Source: Pseudomonadales bacterium
Lineage (GTDB): Bacteria > Pseudomonadota > Gammaproteobacteria > Pseudomonadales > IMCC2047
Length of the DNA: 64,000 nucleotides
Assembly (NCBI GenBank): GCA_024234615.1
Contig: JACKNY010000001.1
Span: forward strand, 1,144,501-1,208,500
Direction of reading: 5' to 3'
Positions 34,619 through 42,743 of the stretch are shown here, piece after piece. The notes under the pieces were generated by a model, which was not told where the DNA came from, ran no database searches, and saw nothing but the letters and a program-made list of their open reading frames with translations. The position numbers and the translations under genes were made by a program. Position 1 is the first letter of the stretch. Each line of letters opens with the position of its first letter.

Positions 34619-36601
34619 ATGAATTTACCCGGCTTTTGCCGTGATCCACATGGCAAACCGATTATCGGTCTCGATGACGAAAGCGTATACGCTTGGGGTG
34701 ATTTGGTACGCCGTACTGAAACGCTGATTCTTTCGTTATTCAGCAAGGGGTTGCTTTCCGGTACGACCCATACCTGCCTAGGGCAGGAAATTTGTCAGAT
34801 GTCGGTGGTGCGTGCCCTGAATGATCCTGATGATGTCGTGCTGTCCAATCATCGCAATCATGGCCATTTTTTGACTTACTCTGGCGATGTGCTCGGGTTG
34901 GTGACGGAAATAATGGGGCGATCTTCTGGTACTTGTTTTGGCTATGGCGGTAGTCAGCACATTTCCCATCGTGGTTTTCACAGTAACGGTGTCCAGGCAG
35001 GGATGACGGGAATTGGTGTTGGCCTGGGGTTAGCGCGAAAATTTAACGGTTCTAACGCTTTGGTTGCAGTGATGATAGGTGATGGGACATTGGGTGAAGG
35101 TTTGCTCTATGAGAGTATGAATCTGGCCTCAATTTGGCGCGCTCCGGTACTTTATGTGGTAGAGAATAACGGTATCGCACAGACGACGATGACCGAAAAT
35201 ACGATCGGTGGCAGTATTGCCGGTCGCGGCAAAGCATTTGGGCTAGAGGTATGGGAGTTAGACGATAGCGATCCGCAATTTTGTGCGAGTGTGCAAAAAG
35301 TTGTGGATGGGTTGCGCACCGATCCTCGCCCGGGAATGCTGGTGATTAATACCATGAGGCTGGGCCCACATAGTAAAGGCGACGACCTGCGCAGCGAGCA
35401 AGAGAAAAGTCATATTCTGAAAAGAGATCCTTTGACTGCACTGGGCGAACGATTAGATAGTGTGGCTAAAGTAGCGATTGATGAGCGTAATAGTAGTTTT
35501 CTTAAAGAGTTAGAACAGACCGCAATCGCAACCCCAGAATCTCAGTTCGCCGGCATTCCTTTACACAGCTTTAAAGTAGGAAATGAGCTAACCAGTTCGC
35601 AATTATCAGCGGAAGCGGAAAATGTACGTGCTGCAATCAATGCTGGCCTGGATTATCTTTTGGCGCAAAATAAAAACTGTATCGTGCTAGGTGAGGATTT
35701 ACATGAGCCCTACGGCGGTGCTTTTAAAGTGACCGCCGGATTATCTGAAAAGTATCAAGGGCGTGTTATATCTACCCCAATAAGCGAAGCGGGGATAACT
35801 GGCGCCGGAATAGGTTTGGCGTTGGCAGGTTTTAGGCCTATTGTGGAAATTATGTTTGCAGATTTCCTCACACTTTGCGCTGATCAACTGTTTAATCACG
35901 CGGTAAAATTCCCGGCGATGTTTGAGGATGTGGAAGTTCCACTCATCATTCGCACACCTTGTGGTGGGCGCCGGGGATATGGGCCTACGCACAGCCAGAG
36001 CCCTGAGAATATATTTACCTCTATTCCGGGGCTGACGGTTGTTTATGGGTCACATCGCCATAATGTTGGACAACTGCTGATAGACCTTTCAAAAAATTGG
36101 CCGAATCCAGCGCTGTTCCTGGAGCATAAGCTGCTCTATGGTGAAAAACAGTCACCCGGTGCCTATCAAGTATTAAAGGCTTCTGATTTAGATTTGGCTG
36201 CCAGGTTGTTTCCAACCCTGGTGGAAGGTTCTCAAACGCCGGATTTAACGGTTATTACCTACGGCGGAATGCTGCCTATCGTGGAGGAAGCGATACAATT
36301 TTTGCGGGAAACCGAGGAGCTGGAGGTAGAAGTTATTGTGCCATCGCTATTGGCCCCTTTACCTCGCAATACCCTGTTGCAGCAATTAATGAGTCGACCA
36401 GCTATTGCGGTGGTTGAAGAGTCGCATCATGAGTACGGTGTGGGCGCTGAAATACTCGCCATGCTGCTAGAGGCGGGTTACCAGGGAGAAGCGATCCGTG
36501 TAGGTACTGATCCTGTACCAATACCTGCGGCCAGAAGCTTGGAGCGTCAGGTGCTCCCGGACAAAGAGCTGATTGTTGCTAATTTACTCGAATTATTTTG
36601 A
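34619..36601 (+). CDS. Fused alpha-beta E1 of a pyruvate/acetoin dehydrogenase-like complex
   Basis: A 660-residue thiamine diphosphate enzyme joining the E1 alpha and beta chains. The alpha part (about 1-320) has the TPP/Mg motif GDG at 154-156 with NN at 183-184, and GGSQHISH, as in E1 alpha proteins. The beta part (from about 335) has TPISEAGITGAGIGLALAG, 'PIVEIMFADFLTLCADQLFN' and GYGPTHSQSPE with the conserved His. It should decarboxylate a 2-oxoacid and pass the acyl group to the lipoyl arm of the next gene's product. No E3 gene accompanies it. The start is the ATG at 34619 after AGCAGGTTAT. It heads a + strand run through 41.3 kb. Confidence 0.92.
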   Translation: MNLPGFCRDPHGKPIIGLDDESVYAWGDLVRRTETLILSLFSKGLLSGTTHTCLGQEICQMSVVRALNDPDDVVLSNHRNHGHFLTYSGDVLGLVTEIMGRSSGTCFGYGGSQHISHRGFHSNGVQAGMTGIGVGLGLARKFNGSNALVAVMIGDGTLGEGLLYESMNLASIWRAPVLYVVENNGIAQTTMTENTIGGSIAGRGKAFGLEVWELDDSDPQFCASVQKVVDGLRTDPRPGMLVINTMRLGPHSKGDDLRSEQEKSHILKRDPLTALGERLDSVAKVAIDERNSSFLKELEQTAIATPESQFAGIPLHSFKVGNELTSSQLSAEAENVRAAINAGLDYLLAQNKNCIVLGEDLHEPYGGAFKVTAGLSEKYQGRVISTPISEAGITGAGIGLALAGFRPIVEIMFADFLTLCADQLFNHAVKFPAMFEDVEVPLIIRTPCGGRRGYGPTHSQSPENIFTSIPGLTVVYGSHRHNVGQLLIDLSKNWPNPALFLEHKLLYGEKQSPGAYQVLKASDLDLAARLFPTLVEGSQTPDLTVITYGGMLPIVEEAIQFLRETEELEVEVIVPSLLAPLPRNTLLQQLMSRPAIAVVEESHHEYGVGAEILAMLLEAGYQGEAIRVGTDPVPIPAARSLERQVLPDKELIVANLLELF

Positions 36602-36626
36602 ACCTATTTGATTTCTGGACATAAGA

Positions 36627-37745
36627 ATGCCAACACCTTTATACACTCCGCGGGTTAATAATAACGATGATCTTGTCAAACTCATCAATTTAGCTGCGAG
36701 CGAAGGCGATTACGTTAAAGCCGGTCAGGTGGTCGCAAGTGTCGAGACCGACAAGGCGATCGTCGATGTCGAGATTGAGCAGGATGGCTATGTGCTTAAA
36801 GTATTAGCGCAATTGGAAGATGTGATTCCGGTTGGCAGTGTGTTGCTTTGGGTCGGTGCAACGATGAATGAAACAGTTCCTGATTCAAAAGCCGAACCAA
36901 CCGTCGCCAGTCAGCATAACGGTGATTCAAAACAACCTACCGCTCGCGCCCGCATACTCTTGCGCAAGTATGGTGTTGAAGCATCCCAAGTACCTATCAT
37001 AGGCGAGCGCTTAACCGCGGAAGATGTCATGGCTTGGGCAAGCAAAAGGGAGCTTGCCGATCATTCCGGTGAAAACGTAAAGATGGCAAAAAAAGCCGAA
37101 CGCCGACCCATCGCAGAGGGAAAGCCGGTGGAGTTTACGTCCGAACAGCATGGTATGCAAAATGCTGTTGCCTGGCAGCGTGACCACGCCGCAACCGGTT
37201 ATATCGAGCTCGCCTATGACCCTAAGCCTCTGGATGATTGGGCTCAAGCTTTCCAGGATCAAAACAAACTGCTATTCAGTCCGCTTTTATCGCTGATGCT
37301 CTGGCGTTTAGCACAAATGGCAGAGGAGAATCCGAAATTAAATAGCACGGTATATCAAGATAAGTTTTACCAGTATGACAGCGTTAACACGGGGTTTACC
37401 GTGCAGGCTGGAGAGACACTTTATGTGGCTGTGTTAAGAGACGCGGGTAAGTTAGATGCTTTGGAATTCGTCAATCGAATGACGGACTTGCAGCGTCGAG
37501 CGATGGTTAAAAAGCTAAAGCCGACAGAATTGGAAGGTGCGACCATATCCTTTTCGAGCATGGCACGATGGAATATAACCCGACATGTGCCTATTTTGTC
37601 GCCTGGAACTTCATTGATGGTAGCCCATGCGGCCACAATAAATGACCAAGCGGTTGTCGGTGCTACCTATGATCACCGGGTATTGAGCGGGTTTGATGTG
37701 GCGATGGTATTGCGTCAGCTTGTCTCGGTGCCTGAAACTAAATAA
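36627..37745 (+). CDS. Lipoyl E2 acyltransferase of a dehydrogenase-like complex
   Basis: 372 residues in the classical E2 order. There is a single lipoyl domain (1-80) with lipoylation Lys43 in ETDKA, and a peripheral subunit-binding domain (about 108-145, TARARILLRKYGVEASQVP). A shortened catalytic domain (about 185-372) ends with the active-site segment DHRVLSG, His350. The family consensus is DHRxxDG; here the Asp is Ser354, which may alter transfer. It should move the acyl group from the E1-bound intermediate to CoA or, given the neighbours, to the phosphopantetheine of an acyl carrier protein. It lies 25 bp after E1 and 10 bp before the first carrier gene. Confidence 0.9.
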   Translation: MPTPLYTPRVNNNDDLVKLINLAASEGDYVKAGQVVASVETDKAIVDVEIEQDGYVLKVLAQLEDVIPVGSVLLWVGATMNETVPDSKAEPTVASQHNGDSKQPTARARILLRKYGVEASQVPIIGERLTAEDVMAWASKRELADHSGENVKMAKKAERRPIAEGKPVEFTSEQHGMQNAVAWQRDHAATGYIELAYDPKPLDDWAQAFQDQNKLLFSPLLSLMLWRLAQMAEENPKLNSTVYQDKFYQYDSVNTGFTVQAGETLYVAVLRDAGKLDALEFVNRMTDLQRRAMVKKLKPTELEGATISFSSMARWNITRHVPILSPGTSLMVAHAATINDQAVVGATYDHRVLSGFDVAMVLRQLVSVPETK

Positions 37746-37755
37746 TGAGGAAATA

Positions 37756-38016
37756 ATGGATAAAGCAGAGATTGTTAGTGCAGTAAAAGAGCAGGTTATA
37801 GTGATCGCGAAACAGCTGGGGATGGATGCATCAGGGTTAAATGCCGATGACATCATACCGGCAACCGGGCTACTCGATTCTGCGGGTTTAATGCAACTAA
37901 TCGCTTGGTATGAAGATTTTTATGAAATTCCTTTGAGCCAAGAGGAAATTAATATTGATAATTTGGGAACGCTCGATGCGATGGCCTGTTTCGTTTTAAA
38001 AAGAAAGGGGCTTTGA
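37756..38016 (+). CDS. Acyl carrier protein 1
   Basis: 86 residues from ATG at 37756, chosen for GAGGAAATA directly upstream; a longer frame upstream would overlap the E2 gene. Four-helix carrier pattern with LLDSAGLMQLI, where Ser42 is the predicted phosphopantetheine site (DSxxL/M type). The C-terminal part (IPLSQEEINIDNLGTLDAM) is typical of acyl/peptidyl carriers outside fatty acid synthesis. Its TGA is 2 nt before the next carrier's ATG. Confidence 0.9.
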   Translation: MDKAEIVSAVKEQVIVIAKQLGMDASGLNADDIIPATGLLDSAGLMQLIAWYEDFYEIPLSQEEINIDNLGTLDAMACFVLKRKGL

Positions 38017-38018
38017 TC

Positions 38019-38267
38019 ATGGCAATCTTGGATACGGTAAAGTTTATCTTGAAGCATCAGCTTCAGCTGGGCGATAGAACGGATGACTTCGGTATGGATA
38101 CACCGCTGTTAGGAAGCCTCCCGGAATTCGACTCAATGGCGGTGGTGGGCGTGCTTACAGCGATTGAAGAAGAGTTCGGCGTTGTTGTGGAAGACGATGA
38201 AATCTCAGCTGAAGTGTTTGAGTCGGTGGGAAGTCTGACTCATTTTATCGAAGGCCTGATTGCGTAG
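38019..38267 (+). CDS. Acyl carrier protein 2 (exosortase A-associated type)
   Basis: 82 residues from ATG at 38019, with AAAGGGG 8 nt upstream; a TTG two codons earlier overlaps the previous stop and is less likely. LPEFDSMAVVGVLTAIEEEF contains the phosphopantetheine serine Ser39. Acyl carriers of this kind accompany the XrtA acyl-CoA ligase and PLP decarboxylase in other genomes, and both of those genes occur here at 41.3-44.3 kb. Two carriers in tandem suggest two distinct thioester intermediates or a transfer between them. Confidence 0.92.
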   Translation: MAILDTVKFILKHQLQLGDRTDDFGMDTPLLGSLPEFDSMAVVGVLTAIEEEFGVVVEDDEISAEVFESVGSLTHFIEGLIA

Positions 38268-38279
38268 GCGATAGCACGA

Positions 38280-39128
38280 GTGTCATCTAATAGTCTTTCA
38301 ATAGCTCATCCTCAATTCATTGCCGGTGCAGCAGGTTCAATTTTTGTCCTGCACCACAGGCCGGTCCCATCACTTCCTTATAAAGGAACCATCATTTTTG
38401 TGCCGCCCTTTAATGAGGAGATGAATCGCAGTCGTTCAATGCTGACACTGTTAGCCACTCGGCTAAATGCTGAAGGCTACGGCCTTGCAATAGTGGATCT
38501 GTATGGTACCGGCGATAGCTCAGGTAATTATGTGGATGCTAGTTGGGAAATATGGCGACAGGATATAGTTGCGGTTGCTGATTGGCTAGAGAATGAGGGC
38601 TTTAGCTGTATTGGTTTATTAGGACTGCGCTTAGGGGCCATGCTCGCGGCCGAGGTTTTGGTGAAGGATGCAGGAAAACGGTTTAAAAAATTGCTGTTTT
38701 GGCAACCAGTGACGGATGGCAAAATTCATCTAGTGCAATTTTTGCGGATTCGATTGGCTGCTAATTTAGAAAGACAGACAAAAGAAAAAGAAACCACCAA
38801 ACTGCTTAGAAGCAAATTAATGGATGAGGGTTCTGTGGAAGTTGCTGGCTATGAAATTAGTCGCGAGCTGGCGGAGGCGATCGATAATACAAGAATGATT
38901 AATTATTTTGAGGCTTTGCAAGGCGCTACCATTTTGTGGCTTGAGCACAGAAACGAAGCAGACCAACCGTTGCCAAAAGCGTTGACAGATACTTTGTCGA
39001 AGTGTGAAGAAAATAAGCTCAAGCTCGATTTTAATACATTTGTCGGTCCAGCATTCTGGCAGATGCATGAGCGAACGCTCGCGCCCGAGGTCATTGAAAA
39101 AACTTTGGATTGGCTGAGGCTAGCGTGA
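38280..39128 (+). CDS. Exosortase A system-associated alpha/beta hydrolase-fold protein 2 (TIGR03101-like)
   Basis: 282 residues from GTG at 38280. An alpha/beta-hydrolase fold with IIFVPPFNEEMNRSRSML at the oxyanion region and DLYGTGDSSG. At the nucleophile elbow the sequence is GLRLG (115-119): Arg117 replaces the Ser expected in G-x-S-x-G. As far as I recall, the LRLG form is seen across this XrtA-associated family, so it may be a fixed, non-hydrolytic or scaffolding variant rather than a mutation. It is always found with hydrolase 1, as here. A role in acyl transfer or release from the carriers is inferred. Confidence 0.9.
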   Translation: MSSNSLSIAHPQFIAGAAGSIFVLHHRPVPSLPYKGTIIFVPPFNEEMNRSRSMLTLLATRLNAEGYGLAIVDLYGTGDSSGNYVDASWEIWRQDIVAVADWLENEGFSCIGLLGLRLGAMLAAEVLVKDAGKRFKKLLFWQPVTDGKIHLVQFLRIRLAANLERQTKEKETTKLLRSKLMDEGSVEVAGYEISRELAEAIDNTRMINYFEALQGATILWLEHRNEADQPLPKALTDTLSKCEENKLKLDFNTFVGPAFWQMHERTLAPEVIEKTLDWLRLA

Positions 39129-40000
39129 GCACAGAAGAGGCTAAAGTTTTTTCATGCGACGGTGATTCACTGATCGGTATTCTGCATCGTCCGGAAAGAC
39201 CAGCAAAAAGAGCGGTGGTTATCGTAGTCGGTGGCGGCCCCCAATATCGTGTTGGCGGACATCGTCAGCTAGTACTCTGGTCGCGACGCTTATGTGACCA
39301 AGGCATTGCTGTGCTGCGTTTCGATTATCGCGGAATGGGTGATAGTTACGGCGATTTTGCTGGATTTGAGAACGTCGATGCGGACATCAAAGCAGCAATT
39401 GACTACCTGTTTGCCGAGGTGGCGGAAGTAGAAGAAGTAGTGCTCTGGGGTGAATGTGATGCATCATCTGCCATTATCTTTTATGCCTGGAGTGATTCTC
39501 GAGTCAAAGGTGCGGTTTTACTAAACCCCTGGGTGCACACCCCGGCAGGACAAGCCAAAGCCTTCATCAAACATTACTATTGGCATCGTCTGAAAGATAA
39601 AGCGTTTTGGGAAAAAGTTATTAGCTTGCAATTTGATGTTTTCGGATCTTTGAAATCTTTTTTAGCTAATCTGAAATCATCTTTCGCTAACAAGACCGAG
39701 AATGTTTCGGCACAGGTGAACTCTGAGTCGACGCCGATTCCTCGAAACCTAGATATTCCCAGTCGTATGTATATTGGATTTGCCAGATTTCAAGCGCCGA
39801 TTATGTTGGTTATGAGTGGTCGAGACTTTGTCGCCAGGGAGTTTGACGACCTGATCGCCAGCTCGCAGGAGTGGCGTGACAGGATGAGCCACCCGGAAGT
39901 GGTCCGATACGATATTCCAGATGCGGATCATACGTTCTCGACTAATGAGTGGCGCAACGCTGTTGTCGGTTGGGCTGAAACCTGGTTGAAATCATGGTAA
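39125..40000 (+). CDS. Exosortase A system-associated alpha/beta hydrolase 1 (TIGR03100-like)
   Basis: 291 residues from GTG at 39125, which overlaps the previous stop (GTGA) and has GAGGC just upstream; a TTG at 39110 is the alternative. 'VVGGGPQYRVGGHRQLVLWS' and FDYRGMGDS are family hallmarks. The elbow is GECDA (109-113), so Cys111 takes the nucleophile position. SGRDFV and DADHTFS supply the Asp and His of a triad. A Cys-His-Asp alpha/beta hydrolase could act on thioesters, which fits the adjacent carrier proteins. It is translationally coupled to hydrolase 2. Confidence 0.92.
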   Translation: MSTEEAKVFSCDGDSLIGILHRPERPAKRAVVIVVGGGPQYRVGGHRQLVLWSRRLCDQGIAVLRFDYRGMGDSYGDFAGFENVDADIKAAIDYLFAEVAEVEEVVLWGECDASSAIIFYAWSDSRVKGAVLLNPWVHTPAGQAKAFIKHYYWHRLKDKAFWEKVISLQFDVFGSLKSFLANLKSSFANKTENVSAQVNSESTPIPRNLDIPSRMYIGFARFQAPIMLVMSGRDFVAREFDDLIASSQEWRDRMSHPEVVRYDIPDADHTFSTNEWRNAVVGWAETWLKSW

Positions 40001-40021
40001 TCACTATAAGAAAAAGTAGGT

Positions 40022-41329
40022 GTGAACAGGCAGTTGCTCAATACTGGCAACCATCACAGGGTTACACAACATATGCCAATTGAAAAGAAAATCTTGTTGA
40101 TAGCCTACCACTTCCCCCCGGTTAGGGTGAGCAGTGGTCTCCAGCGAACTTTGTCTTTGGCCAAATATCTCAAAGAGAATTATTGGCTGCCGTCGGTGTT
40201 ATCAATATCGCCAAGCGCCTATGAGGCGGTATCGCCAGACCAGCTGAGAGATATCCCCGATTATGTCGAGGTGGTTCGTGCGAAAGGTTGGAATACAGAA
40301 AAGTTATTCTCCAAACTCGGTGGATACCCTTCCTTTTTAGCCTTGCCCGATCGCTGGGTATCCTGGTTATTTGGCGGCGTCCTAGCCGGGCGCAAAGCAA
40401 TCAAACAAAAGCAAATATCGATTATTTGGTCTACTTTTCCTATCGCTACAGCCCACTTTATTGGGCTCGTGTTAAATCGTTTGACCGGCGTACCCTGGGT
40501 CGCAGATTTTAGAGATTCAATGGTGGAAGATGACTACCCGGTTGATGAGAAGCAAAGAAGGGTTTACCTCTGGTTGGAGAAAAAAGTAATCGCGCGTGCC
40601 ACTAAAGTCGTTTTCACCACAGAGGGCACTAGGCAGATGTACATTGAGCGTTACCCCGGCATCGAGCCAACTCGTTTTGCGGTTATTCCCAATGGTTATG
40701 ATGAGGAGGCATTTAAAAAAGCAGAACAACTGGTCAGCAAGGATCAGCAAAAGTGCAGGGCACTTAGGCTCACGCACAGCGGCATTATTTACCCGACAGA
40801 ACGAGACCCGACCGCTTTGTTTGATGCTTTATCAGAATTAAAAAAAGAAGGTCAAATTAATGCTGGTACATTACAGATTATATTACGTGCTTCCGTTCAT
40901 GATCATGTGTTCGAGCCAATGCTTAAATCACGCGAGATTGAAGATATTGTCAAGTTAGAACCCAGCGTTGGCTATGCCGAAGCCCTAGCGGAAATGTTAG
41001 AGTCGGATGCGTTGTTGCTGTTTCAGGCATCGAATTGTAATCACCAGATACCAGCAAAACTCTATGAATACTTTCGAGCGCGTAAACCTATTTTTGCGTT
41101 AACGGATAAACAGGGGAACACCGCAGATGCATTGAGGGAGGCTGGTATTTCTAATATTGTGGAATTGAACGATAAGAGTGAAATCAAGCAAGGTCTTGTT
41201 CTGTTGATGGAGCAGGTTGCTCATGGCAATGCGCCTATAGCGTCCTGTTCGATTGCCGAGCAGTACTCCCGAAGATCAGTAACTAAGTCCTATAGTAAAA
41301 TTTTGGACAGTGTTTATGGCCCAACCTAG
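40022..41329 (+). CDS. GT-B fold glycosyltransferase (GT4-like)
   Basis: 435 residues from GTG at 40022 (AGTAGGT upstream), or 418 from ATG at 40073, which better fits the family N-terminus ILLIAYHFPPVRVSSGLQRT. WVADFRDSMVEDDY and VVFTTEGTRQMY lie in the acceptor domain and VIPNGYDEE at the hinge. The donor part has LTHSGIIYPTERDPTALFDAL and IPAKLYEYFRARKPIFALTD, with Glu in the usual place. Members of this group occur in XrtA and other EPS loci. It ends 2 bp from the convergent decarboxylase gene. Confidence 0.88.
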   Translation: MNRQLLNTGNHHRVTQHMPIEKKILLIAYHFPPVRVSSGLQRTLSLAKYLKENYWLPSVLSISPSAYEAVSPDQLRDIPDYVEVVRAKGWNTEKLFSKLGGYPSFLALPDRWVSWLFGGVLAGRKAIKQKQISIIWSTFPIATAHFIGLVLNRLTGVPWVADFRDSMVEDDYPVDEKQRRVYLWLEKKVIARATKVVFTTEGTRQMYIERYPGIEPTRFAVIPNGYDEEAFKKAEQLVSKDQQKCRALRLTHSGIIYPTERDPTALFDALSELKKEGQINAGTLQIILRASVHDHVFEPMLKSREIEDIVKLEPSVGYAEALAEMLESDALLLFQASNCNHQIPAKLYEYFRARKPIFALTDKQGNTADALREAGISNIVELNDKSEIKQGLVLLMEQVAHGNAPIASCSIAEQYSRRSVTKSYSKILDSVYGPT

Positions 41330-41331
41330 GG

Positions 41332-42567
41332 TTATACTAAAATTTCCTTCGCTCCCGGATGGCTTAAAAACCCCTGTGGACTCGCACTAAAGCCATAAGC
41401 CCCCGATTGAAACACGGCAACCAAATCATCGGGTTCTGCGCTAGGTAATTCAACTTTGTCTGCCAGCAAATCCAGCGGTGTACAAAGCGGGCCGACCACC
41501 GAGACTAATTCTTTATTGTCGCTACTCATTCGGTTAGCGACAGCAACAGGGTAGTTCTTACGAATAACCTGCCCAAAATTACCGGAGGCAGAAAGGTGGT
41601 GATGTAAACCGCCATCGGTGATAAGAAAAGTGTGCCCGCGCGATATTTTTTTATCGATTATTTTACAGATATAAACGCCAGCCTCTCCAACTAAATAGCG
41701 GCCTAGCTCGGTGACTATCTCTGCGCCGGGTAAAGCGTTGATGACCTTTGGTAAAGTGCGCTGTAAGTTGTCGGCAATGGGTTGCAGGTCCAGTTGTGTT
41801 TCACCGGGGAAGTAGGGGATGCCGAAACCACCACCAATATTGAGAAGCTCAACCTCAGATGGTGCTGATTCAGCGAGCCGAATAGCCAGTTCAAAGGTTT
41901 TGTCATGGGCTTCAATGATGGCTTCGGATCGTAAGTTCTGTGAGCCGCTAAAAATATGGAAGCCTCTAAAATGACAATCCATATCCCCGAGCAGCGTTAA
42001 CACAGTGGGTACGCGTTCGGCGTCAATGCCAAATTGTTTAGGTCCTCCGCCCATTTTCATGCCGGAGCTTTTCAGTTCAAAATCAGGATTTACACGAATG
42101 GCTATTTGAGGTCGAACTCCCAGTTTCGTCGCAATCTTGTCAATCCGCCTAAGTTCGCCTTCAGATTCAACATTAATCGTAATGCCCGCTTCAATAGCGG
42201 CTACCAGTTCTGGGTCTCGTTTGCCAGGGCCAGCAAAGCTGATATTTTTTGGTAAGGTGCTGGTTTGCAGTGCAATTTCCAGCTCACCTTGTGATGCTAC
42301 GTCTAAACCATCAACCAGTTTTGCCATATGCTCAACCACTGCCATCATGGGGTTGGCTTTCATCGCATAATGTAGGTGAATTTCTTTTGGAAGTACTTCC
42401 CGCAGTTGTTGGACTCTGGCTGTCATCAAACTGCTGTCATAAGCGTAAAAAGGCGTACTTCCCAGTTGTTCCGCTAGATCCATAACAGATCGCCCGTTAA
42501 TCAGCAGGCAGTTTTGATCGGTTTTAAATTGATCCATTGGTACGTGTTGCGGTTTTGGTTTATTCAT
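41332..42567 (-). CDS. PLP-dependent decarboxylase, exosortase A-associated (TIGR03099-like)
   Basis: A 411-residue fold-type III PLP enzyme related to diaminopimelate and ornithine decarboxylases. Lys70 in LHYAMKANP is the Schiff-base lysine. LLNIGGGFGIPYF is the phosphate-binding glycine loop, and VVGPLCTPLDLL with SGAYGFSASPQGF supplies the second-subunit residues. It may decarboxylate an amino acid attached to a carrier or free, which would give an amine for polymer modification. It is regularly paired with the XrtA acyl-CoA ligase and carrier, as here. The ribosome site is weak. Confidence 0.93.
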   Translation of the reverse strand: MNKPKPQHVPMDQFKTDQNCLLINGRSVMDLAEQLGSTPFYAYDSSLMTARVQQLREVLPKEIHLHYAMKANPMMAVVEHMAKLVDGLDVASQGELEIALQTSTLPKNISFAGPGKRDPELVAAIEAGITINVESEGELRRIDKIATKLGVRPQIAIRVNPDFELKSSGMKMGGGPKQFGIDAERVPTVLTLLGDMDCHFRGFHIFSGSQNLRSEAIIEAHDKTFELAIRLAESAPSEVELLNIGGGFGIPYFPGETQLDLQPIADNLQRTLPKVINALPGAEIVTELGRYLVGEAGVYICKIIDKKISRGHTFLITDGGLHHHLSASGNFGQVIRKNYPVAVANRMSSDNKELVSVVGPLCTPLDLLADKVELPSAEPDDLVAVFQSGAYGFSASPQGFLSHPGAKEILV

Positions 42568-42615
42568 TAGGTCACTTTGGTTGGGTTGTTTTATAGGTGT
42601 TTGGAGCGAATTATG

Positions 42616-42740
42616 CCCTCATCCCAACCTTCTCCCAGAGGGAGAAGGAGTAAATCCCCTTCGTAGAGAGGGGTGCATATCCTTTCTCGTAGGGGAAGAA
42701 GCAAATCCCCTCTCCCTCTGGGAGAGGGCTAGGGTGAGGG
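42616..42740 (+). repeat. Palindromic repeat element 6
   Basis: The head starts at 42616 (CCCTCATCCCAACCTTCTCC, hairpin to about 42650). Two degenerate interior units follow, then the conserved tail ending 42740. It lies between two minus-strand genes: the tail ends 3 bp past the ligase stop codon, and the head is 48 bp from the decarboxylase start. So, unlike the other copies, the tail is not placed before a start codon. Confidence 0.92.
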
Positions 42741-42743
42741 AAC

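Noticed and set aside
922..42740. Insertion sequences
   Set aside because: No transposase gene or clear target-site duplication accompanies the repeats; they are non-coding palindromic elements.
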